A stretch of 35,761 nucleotides of DNA, taken from assembly GCA_012517285.1 (NCBI GenBank), contig JAAYVG010000013.1, forward strand, positions 1-35,761, in the 5' to 3' direction. Under the pieces are notes generated by a model that saw only the letters and a list, made by a program, of their open reading frames with translations, was not told where the DNA came from and ran no database searches. Position numbers and translations under genes: made by a program. Positions 16,295 through 24,194 of the stretch are shown one piece after another (position 1 is the first letter of the stretch; each line of letters starts with the position of its first letter). The DNA is from Elusimicrobiota bacterium (lineage in GTDB: Bacteria > Elusimicrobiota > Elusimicrobia > Elusimicrobiales > UBA9959).

Positions 16295-17371
16295 ATGATT
16301 GATGAGATACAAAAGATAAAGATTGCTTTAACATCAAGATGCACGTTGAAATGTGATCATTGCAATATAGATAAGGTTTCAGCATCCTCTATATCTATAG
16401 ATTATGCATTAAAGACTGTTGATTTTATCCTTTCATCCAAAGGGAAGGACAAAAGGATTGAGATATACGGTGGAGAACCATTTACTGAGTTTGAAAAGCT
16501 AAAGATTTTGGTAAAATACATAAGACAAGAATCACAGATAAGAAACAAAACCACATCCATACACGTAGCTTCAAACGGGACAATAGTAAATGATGAAATA
16601 TTAGACTGGCTTAAAAAAAATGATATTTTTTTGGCAATAAGTTTTTCAGGCAGCAGGAAGAGTCATAATTATAACAGAAAATTTCCAAATGCTAAAGGAA
16701 GCTATCAAATGGTTAAAGAAAATATAAAAAAAATATTAAACACAATCGGTAATAAAAGGCTTGTCTGTATATACTGCATACATCCTGAATTTTCATCAAG
16801 AATACTTGATGACTTTAAAAAGATTATTAATCTGGGGATAAGGATAGTGGATATAGAGTGTGTCTCAGGATGCATGTGGGGTGAAAATGATTACACAAAT
16901 CTAATAAGTGGAATTAAAGAAATAAATAAATATATATTAAAATTAGCAGGACAAAAAAAATACATATTTCATGAGGTTTTTACCGAATATTTAAGAACAA
17001 AAAATTTATGTTTTCCAAATTGTCCCGGATATATGGATATAGAACTATATCCGGATGGAAACCTCGGTTTTTATCCTTACGCATTTATAAACTATAACAG
17101 ATATAAAAATAAAATATCTATAGGAACAGCAAGAAAAGGAATAAACAAAAAATATTCAAAATGCAAATATAAATCTAAAAGATGTGATGATTGTGTTAAA
17201 AATTATTATACACTACAAGGCTTAGACGATGGGTCAAAGGCATATGAAATAAGAAATAAAATAATAATAAATTTTTTTAAAGAATTGGTCTCCATCTCTT
17301 CTAAAAACTGTTTGGCTAATAACTATTTTAAGCAGACAATAAAACTATCAAATTTTTTTTATGACAAATAA
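16295..17371 (+). CDS. Radical SAM protein with SPASM-like C-terminus, next to precursor
   Basis: This 358-residue radical SAM enzyme has SRCTLKCDHC (Cys16, Cys20, Cys23), YGGEPF for SAM binding, and a C-terminal region CFPNCPGYMDIELYPDGNLGF... then CKYKSKRCDDC, which looks like a SPASM/twitch auxiliary-cluster domain. It begins nine bases after the repeat peptide gene, the position where an HxsC maturase would be expected, but I do not see the details I associate with HxsC, so I leave the symbol blank. There is no clear ribosome site. It overlaps the next radical SAM gene by 11 bases. Confidence 0.75.
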   Translation: MIDEIQKIKIALTSRCTLKCDHCNIDKVSASSISIDYALKTVDFILSSKGKDKRIEIYGGEPFTEFEKLKILVKYIRQESQIRNKTTSIHVASNGTIVNDEILDWLKKNDIFLAISFSGSRKSHNYNRKFPNAKGSYQMVKENIKKILNTIGNKRLVCIYCIHPEFSSRILDDFKKIINLGIRIVDIECVSGCMWGENDYTNLISGIKEINKYILKLAGQKKYIFHEVFTEYLRTKNLCFPNCPGYMDIELYPDGNLGFYPYAFINYNRYKNKISIGTARKGINKKYSKCKYKSKRCDDCVKNYYTLQGLDDGSKAYEIRNKIIINFFKELVSISSKNCLANNYFKQTIKLSNFFYDK

Positions 17372-18443
17372 TATTACAAAGACACAGTTGGATAATCTAA
17401 AATTTATAAAAAAGAATAACCCAAATATTTCTGAAGCTGATATATTAAAAAGGATAAAAAATATTGAATGGTCATTAAAACTTTTTCCACAGGTTTGTGA
17501 AGTTACAATAAACTATAATTGCAATAATAAATGTATATTCTGTTATTATGATGAAAAAACTTTAAATAAAAGCCCTCAGCCTTCACTCAAAAGCATATAT
17601 AAGACTCTGTATCTGGCAAGAAAAAATGGAGCAAACCTTGCCAATATTGTAGGAGGTGAGCCAACGCTGAGAAAGGATCTAGGCAAAATAGCAAATTTTG
17701 CCAGAAAAATAGGCTATCCCTGCGTTAAGATATCAACAAATGGAAGGCTCTTATCAGATAAAAACCTTGTCAGATCACTTGTAGAAGATGGAATAAATAT
17801 GTTTAATATATCCATACACTCATCAAATCCTGAGATTCATAATAAAATGGTCGGGATAAAAACTGCTTTCAGTGATGTTATGAAGGCCTGTGAAAATATT
17901 ATAACAGCAGGTGCAGAGTTAGGATGTGATCACGTAATAAACAAATTGAATTATAAATTATTCCCTAAATTTATTGACTTAACTTATAATAAGTTAGGAA
18001 TAAACTACTATAATGTAATATACATTCATTACGAGGGAATGGGATACGCAAATTTCAAGGAATTAAGTGTTTTATTAGATAAAACTGTAAAATATATAGA
18101 AGAGGGAGTAAATATTATAAAGAAAAGTAATTTTCCAGCTTTTTCAAGAATTCTGGTTAACTTTCCACCATGTTTTTTTCCATCATATATCAGTATATTA
18201 GCAGATTGGGAAAGAGAACCCCGCAAAAAAGAATTTTTACTAATTGATGATAAAACTGTTGATTTAAGTCATGTGAAAGATAAAGAAATTGGATATACAA
18301 AAAATTGTACTAAATGTCTCCTTTATAAAAAATGTAAGGGCTTTGATAAAAGTTATATTGAAAATATTAGCGACAATTTTAAACCTTTGAAGAAAATATA
18401 TCCTCAAAGATTGAAAACAATATTTGATTATGAAAAAAATTGA
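17361..18443 (+). CDS. Radical SAM protein, CX2CX5CXG family (member 1)
   Basis: A 360-residue radical SAM protein. After about 45 residues with no recognised domain comes NYNCNNKCIFCYY (Cys54, Cys58, Cys61), then VGGEPTLRKDL. The auxiliary-cluster region has FPPCFFPS followed by CTKCLLYKKCKGF and ends in FKPL-like sequence. Five further genes in the array share this C-terminal plan, and together they look like a family amplified within the locus. It may act like HxsC. No reaction can be assigned. The stop overlaps the HemW-like gene start by 14 bases. Confidence 0.78.
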   Translation: MTNNITKTQLDNLKFIKKNNPNISEADILKRIKNIEWSLKLFPQVCEVTINYNCNNKCIFCYYDEKTLNKSPQPSLKSIYKTLYLARKNGANLANIVGGEPTLRKDLGKIANFARKIGYPCVKISTNGRLLSDKNLVRSLVEDGINMFNISIHSSNPEIHNKMVGIKTAFSDVMKACENIITAGAELGCDHVINKLNYKLFPKFIDLTYNKLGINYYNVIYIHYEGMGYANFKELSVLLDKTVKYIEEGVNIIKKSNFPAFSRILVNFPPCFFPSYISILADWEREPRKKEFLLIDDKTVDLSHVKDKEIGYTKNCTKCLLYKKCKGFDKSYIENISDNFKPLKKIYPQRLKTIFDYEKN

Positions 18444-19755
18444 TTACAAAAATGTTATATCAAGAATTGATTCATTTAAGTTCATGTGCTATCCACCCCA
18501 TTATCCAATAATAGATATATGGGGAAACAATAATAACAATGAAAAAATTAAAGAAAAGATTAAAAATTATTTTGAAAAAAAGCAGGAAAGAGAATTAGGA
18601 ATATATATTAATGTCCCTTTCTGTAAAAGAAAGTGCAGCTTCTGTTTCCTTGATATAATGATATACAATCAGGAAGCAGAAAAGAGATTCTTATATGGAA
18701 TAAAGAATGAGATTAAGCTATTGAATGAATTAAAAATAAAGAATCATATCTCCAATAGTTTATACTTAGGCGGAGGGACAATAAGTATATTAACTAATAA
18801 TGGATTAAGAGAACTGTTTGAAACAATAAGAAACGGAATTAATTTTTCAAAAAATTTTCAATTTTCATTAGAGACATCCCCTGAGTTTATAACAGAGAAG
18901 AATGCTGAAATATTTTCTAGATACGGTGTTAACCTTGTTATGATGGGAATACAGAGTTTTAATGATGATAAAAATAAAAAATTTAATAGATTTCAAAAAA
19001 AAGAAAATATAGAAAAGGCAATCAGAATATTAAAAAACAAAAATATTTATGTAAATCTTGATATAATAACAGGACTTACTGGAACTGATGAAAAGGAATT
19101 TATAAAGGAGGTTATTTCTGCTGTGAATTTAACCCCTGACATGATACATCTCAATAAATTTAAACCAATATATGATGAAACAAAAAAAATGGAAATAGAA
19201 AAATTACAAAAAAAAGGATTGACGATATTAGCAAAGTCGGGATATAAAATACTTGATGAGGAATCAGGGGTTATTTCTCCGTTTGTAGGAAACACTCAGG
19301 GCGATATAAATTTTCAAACTGATGCAAGCATAATATCTATGGGACCCAATTCTATTGCCCATTTATACTCATCAATCAGATACAAGAATTATACTAACTT
19401 CAACAATTATCTTTTAAGGACTAAGAATAACACTTTACCGATAGAATCGTTTATAGAAGTAGATGAATATGATGAAGCAGTAAATTATTGTTTAAATAAT
19501 ATTCATAATAATGGTGTTGATCTGAATAAAATAAAAAAATTATTTACATCTAAAACATATAATAAAATTTTAAAAAAACTAAAAAAACTTTATGATAACA
19601 ATTTTATCAAAAAACAAGATAATATATATAAAACAGATGGTGATTGGTTTGAAGTAACAAAGGGCTTATATAAAAATATTTATTTATCAAAGGAAGCTAA
19701 AAAAAATAATTTTTATGAAAAACATAACAACAATAGATGCAATAAAAAAGTATAA
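18430..19755 (+). CDS. HemW/HemN-like radical SAM protein
   Basis: A 441-residue protein of the coproporphyrinogen III oxidase-like/HemW group. PFCKRKCSFC (Cys65, Cys69, Cys72), YLGGGT for SAM binding and VMMGIQSFND are typical, and a winged-helix-like C-terminus (about 370-441) matches HemW/HemN-type proteins. The family includes class C radical SAM methyltransferases acting on peptides. Since it sits among peptide maturases, a methylase or related role is more likely than haem synthesis. I do not see HemW's HNxxYW haem motif. The ATG at 18430 is used rather than the TTG at 18424, because it overlaps the previous stop in the usual coupled way. It overlaps the next gene by 41 bases. Confidence 0.75.
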   Translation: MKKIDYKNVISRIDSFKFMCYPPHYPIIDIWGNNNNNEKIKEKIKNYFEKKQERELGIYINVPFCKRKCSFCFLDIMIYNQEAEKRFLYGIKNEIKLLNELKIKNHISNSLYLGGGTISILTNNGLRELFETIRNGINFSKNFQFSLETSPEFITEKNAEIFSRYGVNLVMMGIQSFNDDKNKKFNRFQKKENIEKAIRILKNKNIYVNLDIITGLTGTDEKEFIKEVISAVNLTPDMIHLNKFKPIYDETKKMEIEKLQKKGLTILAKSGYKILDEESGVISPFVGNTQGDINFQTDASIISMGPNSIAHLYSSIRYKNYTNFNNYLLRTKNNTLPIESFIEVDEYDEAVNYCLNNIHNNGVDLNKIKKLFTSKTYNKILKKLKKLYDNNFIKKQDNIYKTDGDWFEVTKGLYKNIYLSKEAKKNNFYEKHNNNRCNKKV

Positions 19756-20737
19756 CTGGCCATATTATAAAACAAAAGTTTGTGAGCTAACCTTAACATA
19801 CAGATGTAATGCAAAATGTCTTTTCTGTTATACTCCCGAAGAAAACACGTCATTACATACAAAAAATGAAATAGATATCAAAATGGCTGGCAGATATATT
19901 CTTGATTCATATAAAAGTGGATCGAGAATCATTCAGATAATAGGTGGTGAACCGACAGTCTATCCTGAACTGGCTGAGATAATAAAAATTGCGAGCAGAA
20001 TAGGGTATCCTGTTATACAGATAGTTACTAATGGCCAGATGCTAAAAGATTTTAATTATATCAGAATGCTTAAAGATGCTGGTTTAAACACAATTACATT
20101 TTCAATACATTCTGATAACAATAAGATTCATGACAAAATTGTTGGTATAAATGGGGCATTTAACAACATAATGATGGCTATATATAACGCAATAAAATTA
20201 GATATATATATTACAGTTGGAACTGCAATAAATGCTTTGAATTATAAAAGGATACCACATATCGCTAAATTTATTTATGAAAACTTTGGCATAGAAACAT
20301 TTCATTTCATTGCATTACATTTTATAGGTAAAGCAGGTAAAAAATCTAAGGAGTTAAAAGTTAGTTATGATGAAACTCTCCCATATTTAAAAGAGGCATT
20401 GAATTATTTATCAACTAAAAAAATTCTTCCCATATCACCAATACTGAGCAATTATCAACCTTGTATATTACCCGGCTTTGAACATCTTATAACTGACTGG
20501 AAAATTCCATTCAATGATGATGATCTTTATTTACCCGAGACTATATATAAAGAGAAGATGTACACTATGATAACAAATACATTAAGAATGAAGGGGAATA
20601 ATTGTAAAAAATGCTTATACTATAAAATTTGTGCTGGCTTTGAAAAAAAGTATTTTGAGACTTATGGTGATGAGGAATTTAAACCATTGAAAAGCATATC
20701 AAAACCATTTAAGATAGGAGTTTTTTATGAAAGATGA
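19715..20737 (+). CDS. Radical SAM protein, CX2CX5CXG family (member 2)
   Basis: A 340-residue radical SAM enzyme with YRCNAKCLFCYT (Cys31, Cys35, Cys38), IGGEPTVYPEL, and a C-terminal auxiliary-cluster region NYQPCILPG plus CKKCLYYKICAGF, ending EFKPLKSI. It is closest in plan to the gene at 17361, and the two flank the HemW-like gene. Both share the 'Y/FxPC' cysteine ahead of the CX2CX5CXG group, so four ligands for one extra [4Fe-4S] cluster are available. Its start lies inside the upstream gene, implying translational coupling. Confidence 0.78.
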   Translation: MKNITTIDAIKKYNWPYYKTKVCELTLTYRCNAKCLFCYTPEENTSLHTKNEIDIKMAGRYILDSYKSGSRIIQIIGGEPTVYPELAEIIKIASRIGYPVIQIVTNGQMLKDFNYIRMLKDAGLNTITFSIHSDNNKIHDKIVGINGAFNNIMMAIYNAIKLDIYITVGTAINALNYKRIPHIAKFIYENFGIETFHFIALHFIGKAGKKSKELKVSYDETLPYLKEALNYLSTKKILPISPILSNYQPCILPGFEHLITDWKIPFNDDDLYLPETIYKEKMYTMITNTLRMKGNNCKKCLYYKICAGFEKKYFETYGDEEFKPLKSISKPFKIGVFYER

Positions 20738-21464
20738 ATTAGCGTTTGTATTATACAGTGGTGGTAAGGATTCTCATATTGCACTTTATAATGCTATAAA
20801 GGATGGATATGATGTAGTATTATTTCATGCAAATTCATCTGATATGAGTGCAGATATCTTCAGTTCTCCCTATGTTTCTGATATAGTAAAAAAACAGGCA
20901 AGTTTAATGGGAATACAATTATACGAATTAAAAATAAAAGGAATGATAGAAGAAGAAAATATTTTTTTAAAAATTATAAAATTACTTAAGTCTAAACATA
21001 AAAAAAATATTATATATTATGATTCATTCCAGTACTCAGCATCGATATCAGAAACAGACATAAAAAATATCAGAAAAATATCAGAGATCTTTAAGGCTAA
21101 TGGGATACGAACCATCCCTTTCAGTAAAATCATAAAAGGGAATACGGTATATGATTCATTTAAAAGCTATTTAAAATCTGGAATCAAAGCAATAATAACA
21201 GGGGTTGAAAATGGCATATCCAGTGATTTTCTTGGCAAAGAGCTTGATGATGTATTTATAAAACATTTAAAAGAGCTGATTAAAAAAAATAATGGTATTG
21301 GAGGATATAATTATCAAACACTTGTAACATCATCTCCACTATTCAACGGATACAGTTTTAAGATAACACAATCCAAAATATTTTACAATCCGAAAAACAA
21401 GTCTGATATGTTAAAAATAATTAAATGGAAATGTTATAAAAATAATGAAAGACAGACTGAGTAA
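20727..21464 (+). CDS. Dph6-like PP-loop ATP pyrophosphatase
   Basis: A 245-residue protein of the PP-loop family, resembling the MJ0570/Dph6 (diphthine-ammonia ligase) group, which adenylates a carboxylate and joins it to ammonia. YSGGKDSHIAL (residues 10-20) is the PP-loop, with the FHAN step of the nucleotide-binding fold nearby. A C-terminal GGYNYQTLVTSSPLF segment matches the 'GE(F/Y)xTxVxDxPxF' signature of Dph6, with the acidic residue replaced. Bacteria do not make diphthamide, so here it may amidate or otherwise condense on a peptide carboxylate. AGGAG precedes the ATG. It overlaps both neighbours, placing it firmly in the array. Confidence 0.72.
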   Translation: MKDELAFVLYSGGKDSHIALYNAIKDGYDVVLFHANSSDMSADIFSSPYVSDIVKKQASLMGIQLYELKIKGMIEEENIFLKIIKLLKSKHKKNIIYYDSFQYSASISETDIKNIRKISEIFKANGIRTIPFSKIIKGNTVYDSFKSYLKSGIKAIITGVENGISSDFLGKELDDVFIKHLKELIKKNNGIGGYNYQTLVTSSPLFNGYSFKITQSKIFYNPKNKSDMLKIIKWKCYKNNERQTE

Positions 21465-22668
21465 TAAAAAAGAAATACTATCGAGATATATAATAAATGA
21501 TATATATCCTGAAGAACATATAATATCTTTAGGTAGAAAATGTAATTCTAATTGCATATACTGTATAAACAATGCTGGAAAAGATTCCACAGAGATGTTG
21601 GATCTAAAAACCGGTAAAAAAATAATTGACTTTATATTTACTATTCCAAAAGATTATTATTATATTGAATTTACTGGCGGTGAACCATTTGAAAACTTTG
21701 ATGTTTTGTTTAAACTTACTGATTATGCAAAAAATAAGGCCTTTTTACTAAATAAAGATATTCATTTTTCAGTTGTATCAAATCTGATTGATTTAAAACC
21801 AGAATATATTAAGTTTATAATAAGAAATAATATAACAATATGCACATCATTGGATGGACCAAAGCACCTACATAATAAAACAAGGAAAAGCCCATACTAC
21901 AAAGATACATATTCAAATACACTTAAAAATCTAAAAAAAATTATTTACTACTCAAAAAAAGGAGTTATAGAAACACCAAATATAATAACCACTGTCACAA
22001 AATACTCCCTTGCTTATCCAAAAGAAATAGTAGATGAATATATAAAACTAAATATTTCAAGAATTCAATTAGGATTTTTAGAACCATTGGGAAGGGCAGA
22101 GAATCTCTGGAAGAGTATAGGTTATACATACAAAGATTATCTTGACTTTTATTTTAAGGCTATAAACTATATCATATATTTAAATATTAAAAAGGAAATT
22201 CCCGTATATGAAAAAGGATTGCTGTTATTACTAAGATCTGTTTTAACACAAAACAACTCGAGACACAGGGCTATTGATATAGCCAACAGGCTTGCTTATG
22301 ACTGTAAAGGAAACATCTATCCATCCGATGAGACAAGGATAATAGGTGAAGAAAAAGATTTTACTTTTAAGATTTTAAATGTAGAAAATAATAATTTTAA
22401 TAGTTTTATACATAATAAAAAAACTATATTATTTTTGATATCAAACTTCCAGGAATTGATAAATCCACTCTGTTCAAAGTGCCCTTATTCTTTTTATTGT
22501 AAAATAACGACACATTATTCTTATATATGCTCAGGAAGAATATTTGGAAATATGATAGACAGTGAAAGATGTCAACTATTTAATAAAATATTTGAATTTA
22601 TATTTAAAAAATTAGAGGATAAAGAGATAAGGAAACTGTTTAATATTTGGATAGAACTCTATCCATAA
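21445..22668 (+). CDS. HxsB-like radical SAM protein with degenerate SPASM domain
   Basis: A 407-residue relative of the HxsB genes. The radical SAM core is intact, with GRKCNSNCIYC (Cys33, Cys37, Cys40) and TGGEPFENFD, and it shares TSLDGP...HNKTR and 'DEYIKLN' patterns with HxsB. It lacks the N-terminal domain of about 80 residues seen in the other copies. In the SPASM region the CGAG and TCDEGR cysteines are missing (the latter reads YPSDETRI), although a CX2CX5C-type group remains near the end. It therefore may bind fewer auxiliary clusters and act on a different step or partner. No frameshift is needed to explain this. It overlaps the PP-loop gene by 20 bases. Confidence 0.72.
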   Translation: MKDRLSNKKEILSRYIINDIYPEEHIISLGRKCNSNCIYCINNAGKDSTEMLDLKTGKKIIDFIFTIPKDYYYIEFTGGEPFENFDVLFKLTDYAKNKAFLLNKDIHFSVVSNLIDLKPEYIKFIIRNNITICTSLDGPKHLHNKTRKSPYYKDTYSNTLKNLKKIIYYSKKGVIETPNIITTVTKYSLAYPKEIVDEYIKLNISRIQLGFLEPLGRAENLWKSIGYTYKDYLDFYFKAINYIIYLNIKKEIPVYEKGLLLLLRSVLTQNNSRHRAIDIANRLAYDCKGNIYPSDETRIIGEEKDFTFKILNVENNNFNSFIHNKKTILFLISNFQELINPLCSKCPYSFYCKITTHYSYICSGRIFGNMIDSERCQLFNKIFEFIFKKLEDKEIRKLFNIWIELYP

Positions 22669-22674
22669 TTTTGC

Positions 22675-22680
22675 TAAAAT
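22675..22680 (+). promoter_or_regulatory. Internal -10 box before the first U32 gene
   Basis: TGCTAAAAT forms an extended -10-like element 9 bases before the ATG at 22690. This is the first real gap (21 bases) in the array after 16295, and it has no Shine-Dalgarno site. A secondary leaderless promoter here is plausible. Confidence 0.35.
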
Positions 22681-22689
22681 GTAATAATA

Positions 22690-23538
22690 ATGAAAATTCA
22701 GTTAGGAATTGGAAGTAAAAAAGATTTATTGGAATTTATAAATAAAGGGGTGGATGAGTTTTATATAGGGATTGAAAACATTCCTGGCCACCTTTACGGT
22801 TCAAATCATATAGCCAATCTTCGTGAGGTATTAGAAATAATTGATATAGTTCACTCAAATAAAAAAAAGTTGTTTGTTGTGGCAAATGAGGTAAGGGGTG
22901 ACCTGTTTAACAAAACAATAAAAACAATAGATGAATTAGTCCATAATCAAATTGATGGCATAATAGTAAGAGATATAGCTGTTTTAGAAACATTAAAAAA
23001 GAAAAATATTAAAATCTATTTAATACTGAGCAGTCTGGCACTTTGTTTTAATAAGGATTGTTTGAAGTTTTATAAAGGACTTGGAATCAACAGGATAGCT
23101 TTACCTGAGCATATAACATATCAAGAAGCAGAACCAATTATAAACAACAAAATCGGTATTGATACAGAGATGTTTCTCACAGCAAGAGAATTTTGCCTTG
23201 TTTTAAATGGGTTCTGTTATCTCAAGTCTTTTACTGATAGCTGTATATGCAGGAATGCATTTATATCAGACGATAATAAAATATTTACTCTGCCAAGATT
23301 TGCTGTTAGTGAACATTTTAAAAATATATATAATTTTCATAGAAGTGGATGTAAAACAATAAAGATAGGAAGAGGACCAAGGGATTTTTCTAATTTTGCA
23401 CTCAACGAAACACTTTTTATATCTAAGCTTCTGGAATCAAATCTTAGAGTGGATGAGTTTATAAAAAAGGCAGTTGATATTCATTTAAAATTTACGAGGT
23501 TACTTTTAGAATGGCAAAAAAGATTGAAAAAGCAATAA
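22690..23538 (+). CDS. U32-family protein, first of pair A (UbiU/YhbU-like)
   Basis: A 282-residue protein of the peptidase U32 family fold (TIM-barrel-like). IVRDIAVLETL, ILSSLALCFN...FYKGLGINRIALP and EAEPII are the repeated U32 patterns. EFCLVLNGFC followed by DSCICRN gives four cysteines in the region where U32 proteins bind a [4Fe-4S] cluster. U32 members include UbiU/UbiV (oxygen-independent hydroxylation), RlhA and TrhP (RNA hydroxylation) and YhbU; proteolysis is rarely shown. With the next gene it forms a pair like UbiU/UbiV. In this locus I infer an O2-independent hydroxylation-type step, unproven. Confidence 0.72.
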   Translation: MKIQLGIGSKKDLLEFINKGVDEFYIGIENIPGHLYGSNHIANLREVLEIIDIVHSNKKKLFVVANEVRGDLFNKTIKTIDELVHNQIDGIIVRDIAVLETLKKKNIKIYLILSSLALCFNKDCLKFYKGLGINRIALPEHITYQEAEPIINNKIGIDTEMFLTAREFCLVLNGFCYLKSFTDSCICRNAFISDDNKIFTLPRFAVSEHFKNIYNFHRSGCKTIKIGRGPRDFSNFALNETLFISKLLESNLRVDEFIKKAVDIHLKFTRLLLEWQKRLKKQ

Positions 23539-24194
23539 TTTTAAATACAAAAAAAATTAGTTATCAAAAAGAAATAAATAGATTTGATATCGTATATATC
23601 GGAAGCTTCTTTTGTGAAAACTTAATACCAGATATTACAGAGATTGATAATATATTCCAATCAGGAGTTAGAAGGGTTGCTATTCAAACATCTTTCTTTA
23701 CTCAGGATAATATTGAAAATTTTAAAAACAAATTAGCAGAGATATTTTATAGTTTTAGTAATATAGAGTTATCAATAAATGATTTAGGACTTCTTGATTT
23801 TTTAAACAAAAATTATCCAAAAGTTAAAAAAGGAATAGGCATACCTCTTTCATATGATTTTATGAGAATGAATAGCAAGTCATTAAATAAATTTATGAAT
23901 AAAAACAATTTAGAAAGAATTGAAACAGATGAAGATTATTTAATAAAAAACTTTAAAGAAAGGGATTTTCTAATATCATATCACTTTCCATTAAAGTTTA
24001 TTGGTGTGAGCAGATTCTGTCCATTCACAAGAAAGATAGTAGGAAAATGTAGTTATGAATGCATAAATGATATTAAAAAATTAAAAATAAAAGATACCGA
24101 TAAGGAAATGATATTATGGCAAAACGCTTATTTTGATAAAAAGGAAAAGATCGGTTCTACAGATTTTAATAGATTAGTCATTTTTTCAATATGA
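23511..24194 (+). CDS. U32-like partner protein of pair A (UbiV-like)
   Basis: A 227-residue shorter U32-like protein. Its C-terminus has RFCPFTRKIVGKCSYECIND, a C-x8-C-x3-C set next to YHFPLKFIGVSRFC, resembling the smaller partner of UbiU/UbiV-type dimers. DIVYIGSFFCENLI near the N-terminus echoes the barrel start of the partner at 33627. It overlaps the preceding gene by 28 bases, consistent with a stoichiometric complex. It carries too few residues for a full U32 barrel, so its fold may be a partial one. Confidence 0.62.
   Translation: MAKKIEKAIILNTKKISYQKEINRFDIVYIGSFFCENLIPDITEIDNIFQSGVRRVAIQTSFFTQDNIENFKNKLAEIFYSFSNIELSINDLGLLDFLNKNYPKVKKGIGIPLSYDFMRMNSKSLNKFMNKNNLERIETDEDYLIKNFKERDFLISYHFPLKFIGVSRFCPFTRKIVGKCSYECINDIKKLKIKDTDKEMILWQNAYFDKKEKIGSTDFNRLVIFSI

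Noticed and set aside
16137-16385. Minus-strand frame over the repeat encoding Glu-Ser-His units
   Set aside because: It is the antisense of the nine-base repeat and continues into the next radical SAM gene; the plus-strand reading has leader, ribosome site and context.
18430-19755. Haem biosynthesis role for the HemW-like gene
   Set aside because: No haem genes nearby, no evident HNxxYW motif, and both neighbours are peptide-maturase type.
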